DNA of 64,000 nt from Halichondria panicea (lineage: Eukaryota > Porifera > Demospongiae > Suberitida > Halichondriidae): positions 4,407,047-4,471,046 of the forward strand of contig NC_087388.1 in assembly GCF_963675165.1 (NCBI RefSeq), in the 5' to 3' direction. The notes under the pieces were generated by a model that ran no database searches, was not told where the DNA came from, and saw only the letters and a program-made list of their open reading frames with translations. This document shows positions 47,421-59,442 of this stretch, piece after piece (position 1 is the first letter of the stretch; each line of letters begins with the position of its first letter). The position numbers were made by a program, and so were the translations under genes.

Positions 47421-50400
47421 ACACACCTACCCACACACAGGCACTTTTGCTGTGGTCGAGCTGATGATAGGCAATGCTATTCAACGTACCCTCAATTCCC
47501 TTGGTTATTCTCAGTGCACTGGAGGCTCAGGGAACCTCACTGACACCCAGGTCCTGGATATGGTTGTGGACAATGTCACCAATGCCACTTGTGGAAGTAT
47601 TAAGATTGACATTGCCCTCACACTGGCCCTCATGACTGGTCTTATCATGGTGAGAGTGCATTCTCAGACTACTGAATAAGCATGTACGTAGATGATTCAG
47701 AGCAGCTCACTTGCAATGAACTAGGAGGTTTTGGGTGAGTAGCATTTTTGCCTGTATATACATTGAGTTAAGATATTATCCCCAGTCGCCTGTACACACG
47801 TTGTGCTTGTATAATGTACAATCTCAACAGTATTGGATTAGCTGCGGAAGCACTCTAATCAGACTCACAAGTAAAATATTTGGTCAAACTTACCCCCCCC
47901 CTCCCCCCCTCCAGCTTGTTCTAGGCATCATGCAGTGTGGTTTCATCACGATTTTTCTATCCACCGCTCTTGTGTCTGGCTACACCACTGGGGCCGCCAT
48001 TCACGTCTTCTCCAGTCAACTCAAACACATCACAGGGATTAATATTCCTAGGACACCGGGTGTGCTCTCAGTGCCTAAGGTATAGGTACCGCACATGTAT
48101 ACGTATATACATGTGCGCTGGGTTAACGCTTGTAATAAATACCCTCCAACGCCTCTCCTTGCATGGAAATAGACAATACTAAAGTAGTGTCACTGGTTGA
48201 TCGTGTTGAAGATTGTGAATAATATTCTACTTTTGACAAGCCTCTTCTAACTTGCTTTCACAGCCAGTGGATTTGTGACACTTACATTTAGATATAACTC
48301 CCCTTACAGACTTGGGTGTACTTCTTTGAGAACATGAATACCATCAATCCTGCCGCTGCCATTATCTCCATCATCAGCATCATCATCCTCATCATCTTCA
48401 AGGTGGGCTATCAAATGAACTAACAATGTGCAGTATATTCACTTGCGTAGACTGTCTATTGTGGTCACCTGATACCCTCTATTATACAGCCAGGTTACAG
48501 GCCTTAAATATCCATAGCAACCAGGCCATCTCTTTATTACACTCTCTGCTGGTCTGCCCAAGGGTGACCGCTATAACACTGTGCATGTCTTCCTGTACAT
48601 ACATTTATTGATTATGTTTTGGTTCAGGAATTGAAGTGGCTACTGTATTCATAATTCACAAATGAGTGGGCCTACTATAGCTGTAGTTGTCAGCTTATGG
48701 TCGTTTTTGTAAGGTGTAAAATATTAGCAATAATGTAGTAGCCTTGTTTCACAGTGTTGCTACGGTGGTTGTTGGTTAAAGATGAAATGATTGATTGCAG
48801 ATCTCCAACAAGTTGCTCCAGGCTAAAGTCGTGATACCCTGTGCCAAGTACAAAGGTCGCAAAAAGGGGTGTGTTAAAGAGAAGATCAAGTGGCCCATCC
48901 CAATACCCTCTCAGCTCATAGTGGTGAGTTACCCTCTGGGTCTCTGCCTCAGAGAGTACATCCTTCATAGCCCCTACTGCATGCTTACATATAATTATGA
49001 CTTTACGTACCATCTCTTAAGCTGCAATGTTTTTGTCTATATCTTTAAAAGTATGTTGCAATATTGCAGAGACCATGCTCAGTAAGCCGAAACATAATAT
49101 TATTATGTCATACATTATATCAGGAACCCATAAAGAGAAGGAGCGTCTAACTTCAATGTATATACTCAAGGTTCACGTTTTGTAATTGCCAGTGAAACCG
49201 CAATTCCTTTTATGGAACCGACTAAGTGCTTGCAAACTGCAGCGCTGTAGTGCGTAATACAGTACACGTGTAGGGATTCAACCACTTAGTAACTCTACAT
49301 AATTATATGGAAGTGCAATCATATATATAGCCACTTATGAAACATGACCCCCGTACAGTAGTCAGCCGCTCCTTCTCTTTATGGGCTCCTGATTGTATGT
49401 GGGGTGTTATGTGCATTGCACAAGCGGTGGAGTTCATGTAATTTTCTCCCTATTAATAACGTGATCTATGGTTGGCCATTAAATTTAAAATTTTGGCTAG
49501 AGCTAATAAATAGCCCTGCATATTAAAACGGGTGACTTCACCAAGTCAGCTTGATCTTGAACAATTGATATTTGTGCTTACGTTCATGTACTGTCATTCT
49601 ACTGCCGTTTCTCCACAGGTGGTAGTGTCTACGTTTATATCAGCTCAGGCCATCTTCAGAGATCCCGACGGCTTCGATGTCGATGTGGTTGGTGCTATAG
49701 AGCCAGGGTGAGTTGAGGAATTTTGTGTAGATTGATTATAAGTTATTACTCATGCAAGACCGAGGGCAAGAGTTGTATTAGCAGTACAGCACGAGGGACA
49801 ACATACTTACTGCTGATATTGATACATGCATTACTCAGGCATGTACTGTACATTCATTAGTACATCCTTTGATGTCTCAACACATTGTGTCTGCTAATAG
49901 ATTAGTACAGTCCTTCAACACATTGTGTCTGCTAATACCGTATAGCGCGAAATTTTCGAGGCACTTATATTTCGTGGAATGGCCTCTAAAAACCATTTCG
50001 TTGCACAATGTTCGCGGAATGACTGCTTACCGGAAGCCACGCCTTTAAATATTTGCACGATAGCAGGTAATTCTAATTAAAGAACAATTTTCGTGGACTT
50101 AATTTTCGTATAGAATTCTAACCCACGAAATCCGCGAAAATTAAGCCCCTCGAACATTTCGCGCTATACGGTAATATACATGTAGTGTACATGCACATTC
50201 TTATGCACACCGCATGCATGTGCACTGTACATGTACATTATAGCTACTTACTTGTACACTCAACTCTTTGATTGGCCATAACTTGAGTAGTCCAATTTCA
50301 ATGGTCTTGGAAAAAACTATTTCAACTGGTATCTTCAGTACACAATATTAATGTTATAGCCCACTCTTCACATCAGACCCTAGAACTATGCATGCATGTA

Positions 50401-50516
50401 TACCAACTGAAAGGGCTCATAAACTGTCTGGGAAAAAATTACTTTGTTTAAACTACTATGGCCATTCGTAATAATAATAGTACGTGTAAGTAGGATGTAT
50501 CCCATCCTCCCACACA

Positions 50517-50557
<41 letters not shown>

Positions 50558-53132
50558 GCCTGGTTTTACCCCACCCACCCACTTCCTAGAGTATAGCATC
50601 TTCCTCATCCAGGACGCATTCGTCATCTCCATAGTAACGTACTCCGTAACAGTATCGCTGGTGCAAACGTTTGCGAGGGAGCATCAGTATACCTTTGATA
50701 ACAATCAGGTACGTATACATGCGTACATTACAGTAAAACCGCTCTTAACAGCATAAATACGTGGGATGTGTATATGTAACTGTATGCATGGAAACTAAAG
50801 ATTATAATGAACCAACTAAAATTATGCACCAGGTCCCAAATTAAAGTTTTGGCGTACTTTACAAAACATGCTCTGTATAATTTTGACCCATCACATAAAA
50901 TTAATGTCCAGATTATAATTATGTGGGCCCAAAAATCTGTTGACATAACAAATCTGGAGCGAATCAACATAGAGCTACATGTACACTGTGCATGTGTCAA
51001 GTTCGAAGATGCATGCACTGTACATGTATAAATGGTCCCATCTACATGTAGTCAGACACACACTGAGTCTATGCATGTACGTATGCTGAACAGAGACCAT
51101 GCATGGTCATGTATGACATTGTGTACAGGTGTATGTGTCGGTCATCACAGATCATCAGTTTGTATTCCTCACTGCAGGAATTTCTGGCGTATGGGATCAT
51201 GAACATCATTGGTTCGTTCTTCAGTTCGTTCACGGCAGCTGGAAGTTTGTCCCGTTCGTCTGTGCAGTCCAATGCAGGTGGCAAGACTCAACTGGTGGGC
51301 CTGATATCAGCAGTCATCATAGTGATTGTGCTGGTAGCACTGGGTCCACTCTTCTTTGACCTGCCGAAGGTGAGTCCTCTCACATACAGTACATGTGTAG
51401 AATGTGTCATCACTGGACGCGTTATTCCTAGCACTGTGTTGAGTTTCTGTGCAGAATTATTGTTACAGAAATCATTAAACAGGACATGTTCTAATAAGAC
51501 CCGAAAGTGTCCGTTTTTTAGTGGTTTTACAGTTTGTGTTTATATCCTTCTCTTACTAACTTATTCACCCGCAAACAACCCGGCTGTAGTGTGTGCTAGC
51601 TTCTATCATCTGGGTGGCTCTGTACGGAATGTTCAAACAGTTTGGGGACATCTGGACACTCCTCAAGGTCTCAGTCTGGGACATGGTACGTGCACTGTCG
51701 GGAAAATGACACTATGCATGTAGTATATAATGTAGTTCGCTAGTTTGTGTGATCTCTTCAACTTCCAAGCCTTATTGACAAAGCTGTTTACTTTCTCTAA
51801 TGCTTTTTGTAATTATGTCAGCATTGTTGTGCTATGTACAGAGTACGTGGCTGGTGGTGTTTGTGGCTACAGTGCTGCTGGGAGTGGACCTGGGTCTTGG
51901 AGTGGGCGTCGGCTACTCCCTCTTCTGTCTCGTGCTCAGAACTATTCTGTGAGTAGCCAGCACTGCAGATCTTGTCAGATATTCACTATATCCTCTTAGT
52001 GGTACAACAGTGCAACCTGTACAGTAACTATACCAACACTGTTATATACCACTAAGAGGTTGTTCCTTTTGGATTATTTGTATGGAAGGCGTTTATTGAG
52101 GTGTCCCGCTAACCTTTATGTTCGTCTATTGGGACTTGTTGGGTGTCCTTATTATCTACTGTAGTATGAATCAGAAGGGCCGTGACATTCGAAGTGCCCA
52201 GAACTGAAGGATTACTGTTTCCCTCACTTAAATGTACTCATAATAATGAAGAGAATTGGTGATGTCTATTATGTACGTATTTCATTGAAGCCCCTCCCCC
52301 CACCACACCCACACAGGCCAGTCTACTCTGTCCTGGGTCAAGTAGAAGGAACTGAGATATATAGGAACAAGGACAATTTTGACAAGGTACATTTACATAT
52401 AGTACTGTACGTAATATAGTACATTGCCAGCTAGTGCACCCTGGCTAGGTTAGTTCAAGCACATGCACAAGTCATGTATAGGTGTATGGTTTGGTCAGTT
52501 CACAGCAGGGTGTCCTTTGTTGAGGAGTTGTCTTGTGATTTGTATGATTTGGGGGTGTCGACCTTTGTACCGTTATAGTGGCCTGCCCTCAAGGGGACCA
52601 TTAGGAAGGGCCCCACTGTACAGCATCGTGCATTATGCAAACTTGGTACAGCTATTATTTACATTGTAATACGTACCAGCTATTCATGTAACTCCTCCCC
52701 CTGGCTATGCAGATATCACCAGTGCCTGGGGTGTTGATCTACCGGTTCTTGGGACCAGTGTGTTTCGTCAACAGTCGAGTGTTCAGAGCACGGCTGGAGA
52801 TGATGGCCGGACTGTACGGACAAATGGCTGCCACTCCGAAAGACGGCTGCCTTCAGCAACTCTATCAGTCCGTGAGTAGGGATGAGTAGATGTACTTGAC
52901 CTTGTTTCACTAGTGTGGTACATGTACATAACCTGATTACTTGGTGTGTTGATTCAGTGTGTATACATGTATGTACATACATCGAAGGAAATACAATGAC
53001 CTCAATATACGCATGAGGTTTATGTCTGCGTATACAAAATGTCACTCTACATGAACTTATAACTGCAACTATTTTAATTATCACTGCACAAAGGAATAAT
53101 ATACAATGTCCTGAGGTACACACGCACGCACG

Positions 53133-53203
<71 letters not shown>

Positions 53204-55476
53204 CACGACACGCACACACACGCACAGGTGCGTGGCCGTAGTGGTGACTATCCTGTTCACCCAGTGACCAGTGCGGAGGAGGCCAAGAATACAAAGACTA
53301 TCCCACTGGACACACCTTCCTCCACCATTGGAAGGTCAGGACTTTAGTTACCATATAGCTGGTTATTTTCTGAAGGTAGAAATGTTTGTATATTTCGTAT
53401 CATACAAAATTATTCTACTGCCATTGTAGATTTAACGTCACTATCCTGAGCTGTACGAATATTTAAAATCAATTGGTTTCATACGAAAATTTGTACCAAT
53501 GAAAATTACCCGGTATACGGTATGACATGGGCTGCCCTCATTTTGGGACCCCGGCCCTAAAACTCTAGCATATTTTGCTAATTTTACCCCTAAAATAGTA
53601 TCGGTGTATCGGACACAGTGAGTGCTGTGCACCAGTCTATAGGTTACGTAGTTTGCTTTTTATTTTCCAGAATGCTAAATACAAATTTAACCCCCCCTCC
53701 CCTCCCCCAGGAGTCAGTCGTTTCAACAAGCTGTGGAAGTAGACATAGTGAGCATGGACAATGTGGTGTCTGACACACAGGCCTCATCATCCAACAGGTC
53801 CACCACCAAGACCATGGAAAAGTGAGCATTCTCTAAGAGGACTTATTCATGCTTTTTACTTTGGTGATCCTTACCATTTCACACATATAGTGATTGCAGC
53901 TTACACTCCTACATTGTACAGGTCTTCATTGCACATAATAATAATTATATGCATGTACCAGTAACTGCATGACATCAGTTTTCACCCTGTGCATCCTCAG
54001 AACAGAAGTGCGTATCCACACTGTCATCATTGACTGTGCTCCTATCAGCTTCTTGGACGCAGTGGGAGTCAAGACACTAGAGACTGTAAGTGTTGCAACT
54101 GATAGCTTATTGAGTATACATCTGTCAGTGGCTTCTACAAGTAGACATTATGCTATCAATATTAGAATCCTTGTCAATGAGATCTCATCGTGTTTAGCAC
54201 AGTGTTTCTCTATGTACAGGCTGTATTGGACTTTTACAAGCAGAATGTGCAAGTGATTTTTGCTTCTATGATCAGTAAGTTATGCATCCTCCTTGTCTTT
54301 AAGTCCCTCATACTGTATTGTATGGTCAGGCTCGCCATTAACAGCTCTTTATCCATCACAGTCCACTTATAATTATGTAAACGTAATAACCGCCTTTCTA
54401 TTATCCCTCAGAGGAAAATCGCGACCGACTGAGATGGTCGGGGTTCTACAAGAAGTGTGGTAAGAAGTGGCTCTTCCCCACTGTGCAGGATGCAGTAGAC
54501 CATGCCAAGAGTGGAGTTCCTCTGGTGAGCCCTTGCCTCTAATAAACATCACGATAGTGCAAAAATAATTACCAATGTGTCCTTTTTTCGAATGTTTGAC
54601 AGAAAAACTGTGCATTACATTATTAGTGGAATGATGTTGATGTTGTTACTGTACACATGGATTGAATATTTCTTTACGTTGATGTCGGACCCTTTGTGTA
54701 GGTACCTCGTGCTCTCAAGAAGAAGGATGACAGGAGACTACCTGCCATCGTGGCCCCCGGGTTACCCGGGGAGTCCCCGCTACATTTATCCTCACCACTA
54801 CCAACCACTCTACAGGTATGCAGAGCTACAAAACTCAATGTTGGGTCAATATGTACTGTAGTTATGCCTCAGTGCGCATGCGCAAGCGAGGTATACGGTA
54901 GTGTGTATGTGGGGGGGGGGGGGAGGTTGGGATATCCCCCTTGGCTAAATTTCTCCCCTCTTATATTGCTCAACTAATTTATGTGGGAGTATAATTGTGC
55001 ATTGTATTATCTGAGACGGTGGGTACACTGGGTAGATATTTGATCAGTCACGTCAGTCAATGTCACTAGTCATCTACTTTTTACGTGAGACAAACCTAAT
55101 GTCCATGTCAAGTAAAAAGTTATTCAAAATCTAAGAGCATGTTTTGCTGACTCAATCACGTGGACCCTCGAAACCAATTTTGATACCCATTCATCTACTC
55201 CATTTCAAATTCAAAATGAGCAAAGGCAACCCCAAAACTCACTAGAATTCACCTCAGAGCACAAAAATTATAAGAGAGGTTCATTTGTGTTATTACATGT
55301 ACTATGGCAGAATTACGACTGTTGTGTGATAATTAATTCACTCGTTTTCCTAGATTGACGAACAGACAGAGGGTGTTGATCTGAGCACAGTGTCAGCTGC
55401 TGATACAGTCGGTGATGAGTTGGGCGCATTGAGAGGAAACTCAGATACTGAGAGCGTCAAAGACAAAGATGCTTAG
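42184..55476 (+). CDS. SLC26A: SLC26-family anion (sulfate) transporter
   Basis: Twenty-two exons join without a phase conflict: 42184-42278, 45197-45355, 45784-45926, 46921-47031, 47441-47649, 47915-48079, 48310-48402, 48801-48923, 49619-49707, 50555-50708, 51178-51369, 51590-51685, 51842-51948, 52317-52386, 52713-52871, 53228-53334, 53711-53821, 54001-54085, 54220-54274, 54412-54524, 54702-54815 and 55354-55476; about 890 residues. After an acidic N-terminus ([13 protein letters not shown]) come [20 protein letters not shown] and [19 protein letters not shown], the SLC26 core. Further on is [28 protein letters not shown], the SLC26/SulP signature. Hydrophobic exons 6-13 give multiple membrane passes. 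Exons 14-20 form the cytoplasmic STAS domain ([20 protein letters not shown]) with a serine-rich insert in exons 16-17. NLT and NAT N-glycosylation sites lie in the exon 5 loop. Electroneutral or electrogenic anion exchange at the plasma membrane is the family role; the paralogue cannot be assigned. Confidence 0.95.
42976..43739 (+). repeat. Repeat family A copy with internal MITE and long (TG)n
   Basis: TATGCCTCGATTGCGCATGC at the left, a (TG/CG)n tract at about 43003-43102, and GCATCAGCACCCGCGGTGCTTTCATT at the right. It is interrupted at 43150-43345 by a family F element. It forms an inverted pair with 43806-44366 in SLC26 intron 1. Confidence 0.7.
43150..43345. mobile_element. MITE family F inserted in repeat A
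   Basis: GTGTCATACAAGGGGGG at the left and CCTACAAAATCCTGTATGACACC at the right are inverted. It splits the AAGTGCAAGTAAGAGTTTCT block that is continuous in other family A copies. Confidence 0.6.
43806..44366 (-). repeat. Repeat family A, inverted partner copy
   Basis: Begins AATGAAAGCACCGCAGGTACTG and ends with an (AC)n tract (44288-44330), TACCTCGCTTGCGCATGCGC and ACCGAGGCATAATTA. Confidence 0.75.
45722..45780 (+). repeat. (CA)n tract ending at the SLC26 exon 3 acceptor
   Basis: C9 followed by two (AC)n blocks, then GTAG and exon 3 at 45784. Comparable tracts precede exon 5 (47319-47440), exon 10 (50513-50554) and exon 16 (53121-53227). Confidence 0.8.
46733..46853. repeat. Inverted-repeat arm in SLC26 intron 3
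   Basis: GCTACATTATTGCTAATATT, TACAAAAACGACCATAAGCTG and GCCACTTCAATTCCTG are near-perfectly complementary to 48625-48745 in intron 7, so exons 4-7 are bracketed by a ~115-bp inverted repeat. Confidence 0.8.
47319..47440 (+). repeat. (CA)n-rich tract ending at the SLC26 exon 5 acceptor
   Basis: Over 120 bp of CACA with CCCACA and GCACGC interruptions runs directly into ACACAG and exon 5 at 47441. Confidence 0.85.
48625..48745. repeat. Inverted-repeat arm in SLC26 intron 7
   Basis: Reverse complement of 46733-46853: CAGGAATTGAAGTGGC, CAGCTTATGGTCGTTTTTGTA, AATATTAGCAATAATGTAG, with only a few mismatches and one small indel. Confidence 0.8.
49121..49391. mobile_element. MITE family D relative in SLC26 intron 8
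   Basis: CAGGAACCCATAAAGAGAAGGAGC on the left, GCTCCTTCTCTTTATGGGCTCCTG on the right. Flanks ATTATAT and ATTGTAT form a 7-bp duplicate with one mismatch. Confidence 0.7.
49936..50173. mobile_element. MITE family B in SLC26 intron 9
   Basis: TACCGTATAGCGCGAAATTTTCGAGGCAC at the left, CCCCTCGAACATTTCGCGCTATACGGTA at the right, 238 bp. Confidence 0.8.
50513..50554 (+). repeat. (CA)n tract ending at the SLC26 exon 10 acceptor
   Basis: About 18 CA units run directly into the acceptor AG; exon 10 starts at 50555. Confidence 0.85.
53121..53227 (+). repeat. (CA)n tract ending at the SLC26 exon 16 acceptor
   Basis: (CGCA)n, then about 35 CA units, (CGACA)2 and ACACGCACAG; exon 16 starts at 53228. 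Confidence 0.85.
53420..53523. mobile_element. MITE family B fragment in SLC26 intron 16
   Basis: The right end TGAAAATTACCCGGTATACGGTA is preserved; the left end is degenerate. Confidence 0.45.
54862..54975 (+). repeat. Composite fragment: repeat A start joined to family F-like G-rich sequence
   Basis: TATGCCTCAGTGCGCATGCGCAAGCGAGGTATACGGTAGTGTG equals the start of repeat A, then G12 and GGTTGGGATATCCCCC as in family F elements. It lies in SLC26 intron 21. Confidence 0.5.
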
Positions 55477-55689
55477 AGAATTGATGTACATTAGATATTT
55501 TATTATGCTTCAATCGTCAGTTTTGGATCTCCGAGTATGATTGGCACTATGGTTTATTTATGAGAAACTGGTTTATTTATGAGAAACTATCTGTGAAATG
55601 CATGATAATTATTGGCCTCGACTCCAGCCCCTTCAATAGCTTTTACCTGCGGCCTGGAATCTAGGCTAGATAATTATAATTAGCATGTC

Positions 55690-55925
55690 TACATTTTTTT
55701 GTAGCCTCTATTAGAGGACGCAACACCCACCTTTTGCGAGAAGAGGGGGTGGGGCTCGCTTGCAAACAACATACACTTAAGACTCTATAACATGTAGATC
55801 TATATATATCTAGCCAAGCCATGTCTAGCTAGCTATAGGCAAATTGCATTATTTTGTACCCTCTATTAGAGGACGCAACACCCACCTTTTGCGAGAAGAG
55901 GGGGTGGGGCTCGTTTGCAAACACG
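55690..55925 (+). repeat. Direct repeat with duplicated 5' leader of the ankyrin gene
   Basis: CCTCTATTAGAGGACGCAAC..TTTTGCGAGAAGAGGGGGTGGGGCTCG occurs at about 55705-55765 and 55858-55915. Between them (55777-55845) is AAGACTCTATAACATGTAGATC..ATATCTAGCCAAGCCATGTCTAGCTA, which recurs at 56888-56950 around the start codon of the ankyrin gene. Confidence 0.75.
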
Positions 55926-56880
55926 ATACACTATATCTCTTTCCTTGGCAATCTGTTGTAGAAATTACAACAATGGGTAAGGAATTGTTATGATGAATTA
56001 GATGAAGTTGTATGTGAGCTCCTCCCTGACAAACAAACTGTAGTCTAGGTAACCGCCTTATCAGTCAAGTAGGCTAAAAATCTGTGTCCTTTGATGTAAG
56101 CTTTGATGTCTCTTTGTGCATATGTAGTTATAAAAAAAAAAAAAAAAAAAAAAGAAACCTTTGACTAGCTAGGAAGAGTAGCAGCAGTAGGCAGCAGTAG
56201 TAGTAGCAGTGCAAGCAGGACTAGACTAGATTAAAAAGTTGGTGGAAAGAATAACTGACCGTTTGGACGTCACCTGGCTGCCAGACTTTCATCTGGACTC
56301 TTCCCCCTGAGTAGCTGGCCTTTCTCTAAGCCACAAAACTGAGCAAGAAGCTGAAGAAGCAGCTAGACAGAGACATGTACCTAGCCTTGAGAATTGGGAG
56401 GCGTGGCTCAACTAGTTAGCCCAGCCCAGAGGAATTGTTACCGTGGGTACTGAACAACCGTAGAAGTAGGGCTACCCCTGGCTTTACTGAATTAACTAGC
56501 TGTGTCTGCTGTCTAGTTGGACCAGATTTAGCTAGATAATGGGGTAGAGAATAGTTGAGCGGTGCTGTGTGTAGCTTGAACTGTACTGGCTGGCAAGAAT
56601 CTAGTAAGCACCCTATGCACTGATAACTCGTCAGAATGGAGGGTATGTTCTAGGGATCTGGACAGCTGTACATCCAAAGGAGCCAGGGAGTGCCAATCAT
56701 CTTCTCCCAGTCTCTGACACGCTAAACAAAAGGAGCTAGAACTGGGAGTCCCAGCTAGAATTGCTAGCCGGATCTAGACTAATAGAATGACTTGGAGGCG
56801 TGGTGAGGCCGGATCCACACTAATTGATCGACCTAAAGACGCTCCTGTTCCAGATTTCACGAATGGCAAGGAAAGGGATA
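55926..56880. other. Spacer upstream of the ankyrin gene
   Basis: It has an A22-type tract at 56132-56153, AGCAG/AGTAG triplet repeats near 56175-56215, and no ORF with recognisable features. It may hold the promoter or non-coding first exon of the ankyrin gene; nothing in it decides this. Confidence 0.4.
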
Positions 56881-56937
56881 TAGATACAATTAAGACTCTA
56901 TATAACACGTAGATCTATATACATATCTAGCCAAGCC

Positions 56938-59305
56938 ATGTCTAGCTATAGGCCACCTAGCTCCAGGAAACGGAGAGAACAGTCCCAGTTTGCTCGCAAG
57001 GTGGCTGCAATCAAGAATGAGTTCAAGATTCTCCTGGGCACCCTAGACCCTGTGTCAGCCTTCAATTACCTCCACTATGAAGGAATTGTAACTAAGTCAG
57101 ACAAGAAAAACTTTGAACAGCATCTGTCCACCAGTGAGACAAACACTGGCCTTGGTAAAAGAACAGTTTCAGTGTCTAGTGTTGACGAGGGTAAAAAACC
57201 AGTTAAAATAGACGACAAAAGGCAACAAGCTGCTCGTGAGAAGTTGGCTGAGATTGTGGACCAGAAAGATGATTATAAAGAAATGAGGGCCATCGTAATT
57301 GGACTCAATGCTTTCAAGAAGCTGCATCAGTCTGCCGTTGACCGACGTCAGACTGTTCAATCACAAGGTATATAACACTTAAATGTGGCGAGAGCAACGT
57401 ACTCACCACTATATGAGCTGAGAGGGTAACTCACCATATAGCTTGGTTCAGTTGTCAGATTGAATTTAATCTCTACAGTTATTAACGGTGTGGATGAGTA
57501 TAGAAGCATCGATCATTACTAGATATCAATCAGATGATAAGCTTCATCCATCATTATAGTTTTTACAGTTATACTGTACTGTAAACGAGTATAGTAAATA
57601 AAATCCTTTTATACAGCAGCTGCTACTTTGTTTGAGCAGAGCATTTTTAATCAAGATTTAAGCGAAACCACTACGAAGAAACCAGGTAAGTAAGCTGTAT
57701 CAGAATCATATCAAACATTCAGAATACAAATTCAGTGCATGCATGCCATGGTTCTCAAACCAGCAGAAGGTGCTATATGGACTATTATACTGTTGCCATG
57801 CAACACATCTATGCCATATTGCCTTATAAGAGCTAGTATTTAGTGTTGTGCAATACATATGATATGCTACCGATTTGGCATCAAGCTCGTGTAAATACAA
57901 ATTGTTCTTTTTGCAGTGATTCTTCCTGAAGAGAAACTATTAGCAGCCTTTGAGCAAGGAACTCATAGTCCTGAAGAGCTTATCGAGCTTCTTGAGGAGA
58001 GCATGAACCATTGCGTCATTTCGGAAGTGGTAAACTTTGAAGGAAAAACTCTACTTCATCTTGCTTGCTGTATCCAGCCGGTTGAAATTGTAAAGACTCT
58101 TGTTACTAAGTACAGTTGTGACCCAAATGTACAAGACAATGAAGGAAACACTGCTCTGCATGAAGCAAGTCGTTGTCGAAAGCCTATCGTCACAAAGTTT
58201 ATTGTCAATCTTCCATATTGTAACCCAAACATTTCCAACAGTGCCAAAGAGACCCCTCTACACCTGGCTCTTCGTGTACACCACTGGAGACTAAGTAAAG
58301 TCCTACTAAAGTCTGGAAAAATTGACAAGACGATTGAGAACTCAAAAGGCGAGACAGCATTTCAATTGATGGAGAGACATCCCCAGAGTCATGAGGTAGC
58401 CAGGATGAAGAAGCTGCTTGAAAGGGGTCATAGTGTGATGTCCAACACATCCGGAGACAGCGAACTGATATCACCCCCTAGTGAGTACATTACATAATAA
58501 TTGCGTTTGATACCACTATACTCATTATGATCACTATAGCTCACATGTACATGCACACACGCACGCACACACACTACACACTTCTCCCTATAGCTTGCTT
58601 ATGTTCCTCTGAATCATTTGGCACAGATATAATGTATATAGCCTGGACACTTACCCACCAGTGCGTTCTACTTTTGTATACAGTGACTCCAACTGACAGT
58701 ACAAGTCACAGAGAATTACTACTCCATGGACAGGGGTCAACTGCTACACGCTCCCAGCAAATACAAGTAGCAGCAACTACCCCAGTTCGACCCAAAACTA
58801 GATTAAGTAAGTAATCATGAAGTAAAAGTAAGTTTGGGGCCACAAAACAACATTAGTGAGTCATTTTGTAACCAGTTTAACACACCATCACAATAATTAC
58901 TCTATATCTATAAATTATTCTTATCATTAAATATGTTCTATATACATGTACAGAGGGTATACTTCGACCCTACAACCCTGAATCTATACGCACGTCACAA
59001 CTAGAGACAGTACTTGAGGGGCTGGATGATAGTAGTGCCGAACAGAGTGAAGTATCACTGGACATGGACAGTTGCAACCTGCTAGCAGGCACCAATACAG
59101 TCACTTTGACAGAAAAACTGTCTAACGCTTGTTGCTACAGCCCTGAGGTAAATATAGCATAAGTATGATATTTTTTGCATAAGGTAGTTTAAATTAAAAT
59201 GTTCTTTCTTCGCAGATATTTGTAAGAATCGGATATTTCCTCGTTGCCATGGTACTGTGTCTAATCGTGCTGTTACTCCTTTTTGTGCTACTTTTCTTAA
59301 CTTAA
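56938..59305 (+). CDS. CARD-like / ankyrin-repeat / tail-anchored membrane protein
   Basis: Six exons in frame: 56938-57367, 57617-57685, 57917-58480, 58684-58806, 58954-59147 and 59216-59305, about 489 residues. Exon 1 (residues 1-143) is helical; segments LLGTLDPVSAFNYLHYEGIV and REKLAEIVDQKDDYKEM look like the two halves of a CARD, separated by a serine-rich insert (inference). Exon 3 carries three full ankyrin repeats plus a partial one (GKTLLHLACC, GNTALHEASR, ETPLHLALR, GETAFQLME). Exons 4-5 are a low-complexity linker. Exon 6 encodes a single C-terminal hydrophobic span (YFLVAMVLCLIVLLLLFVLL) ending two residues later, a tail anchor that would leave the rest in the cytosol. Probably a membrane-tethered signalling adaptor. 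Confidence 0.82.
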
Positions 59306-59442
59306 TGTTTATGGACTAGCAGCAACAAAATTAATAACTTATTGTTAATGGTTGAAATCTGTGTACACTAGTAGCTATAATATACGTACACAATTGACGC
59401 ACATTTTATTTCTTGATTGGTTTTGTAATTTGTATATAAACC

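Noticed and set aside
55690-55925. Palindromic CCTCTATTAGAGG repeats considered as transposon ends
   Set aside because: The two copies are direct rather than inverted, and the intervening block is a duplicated gene leader, so a local duplication explains them better.
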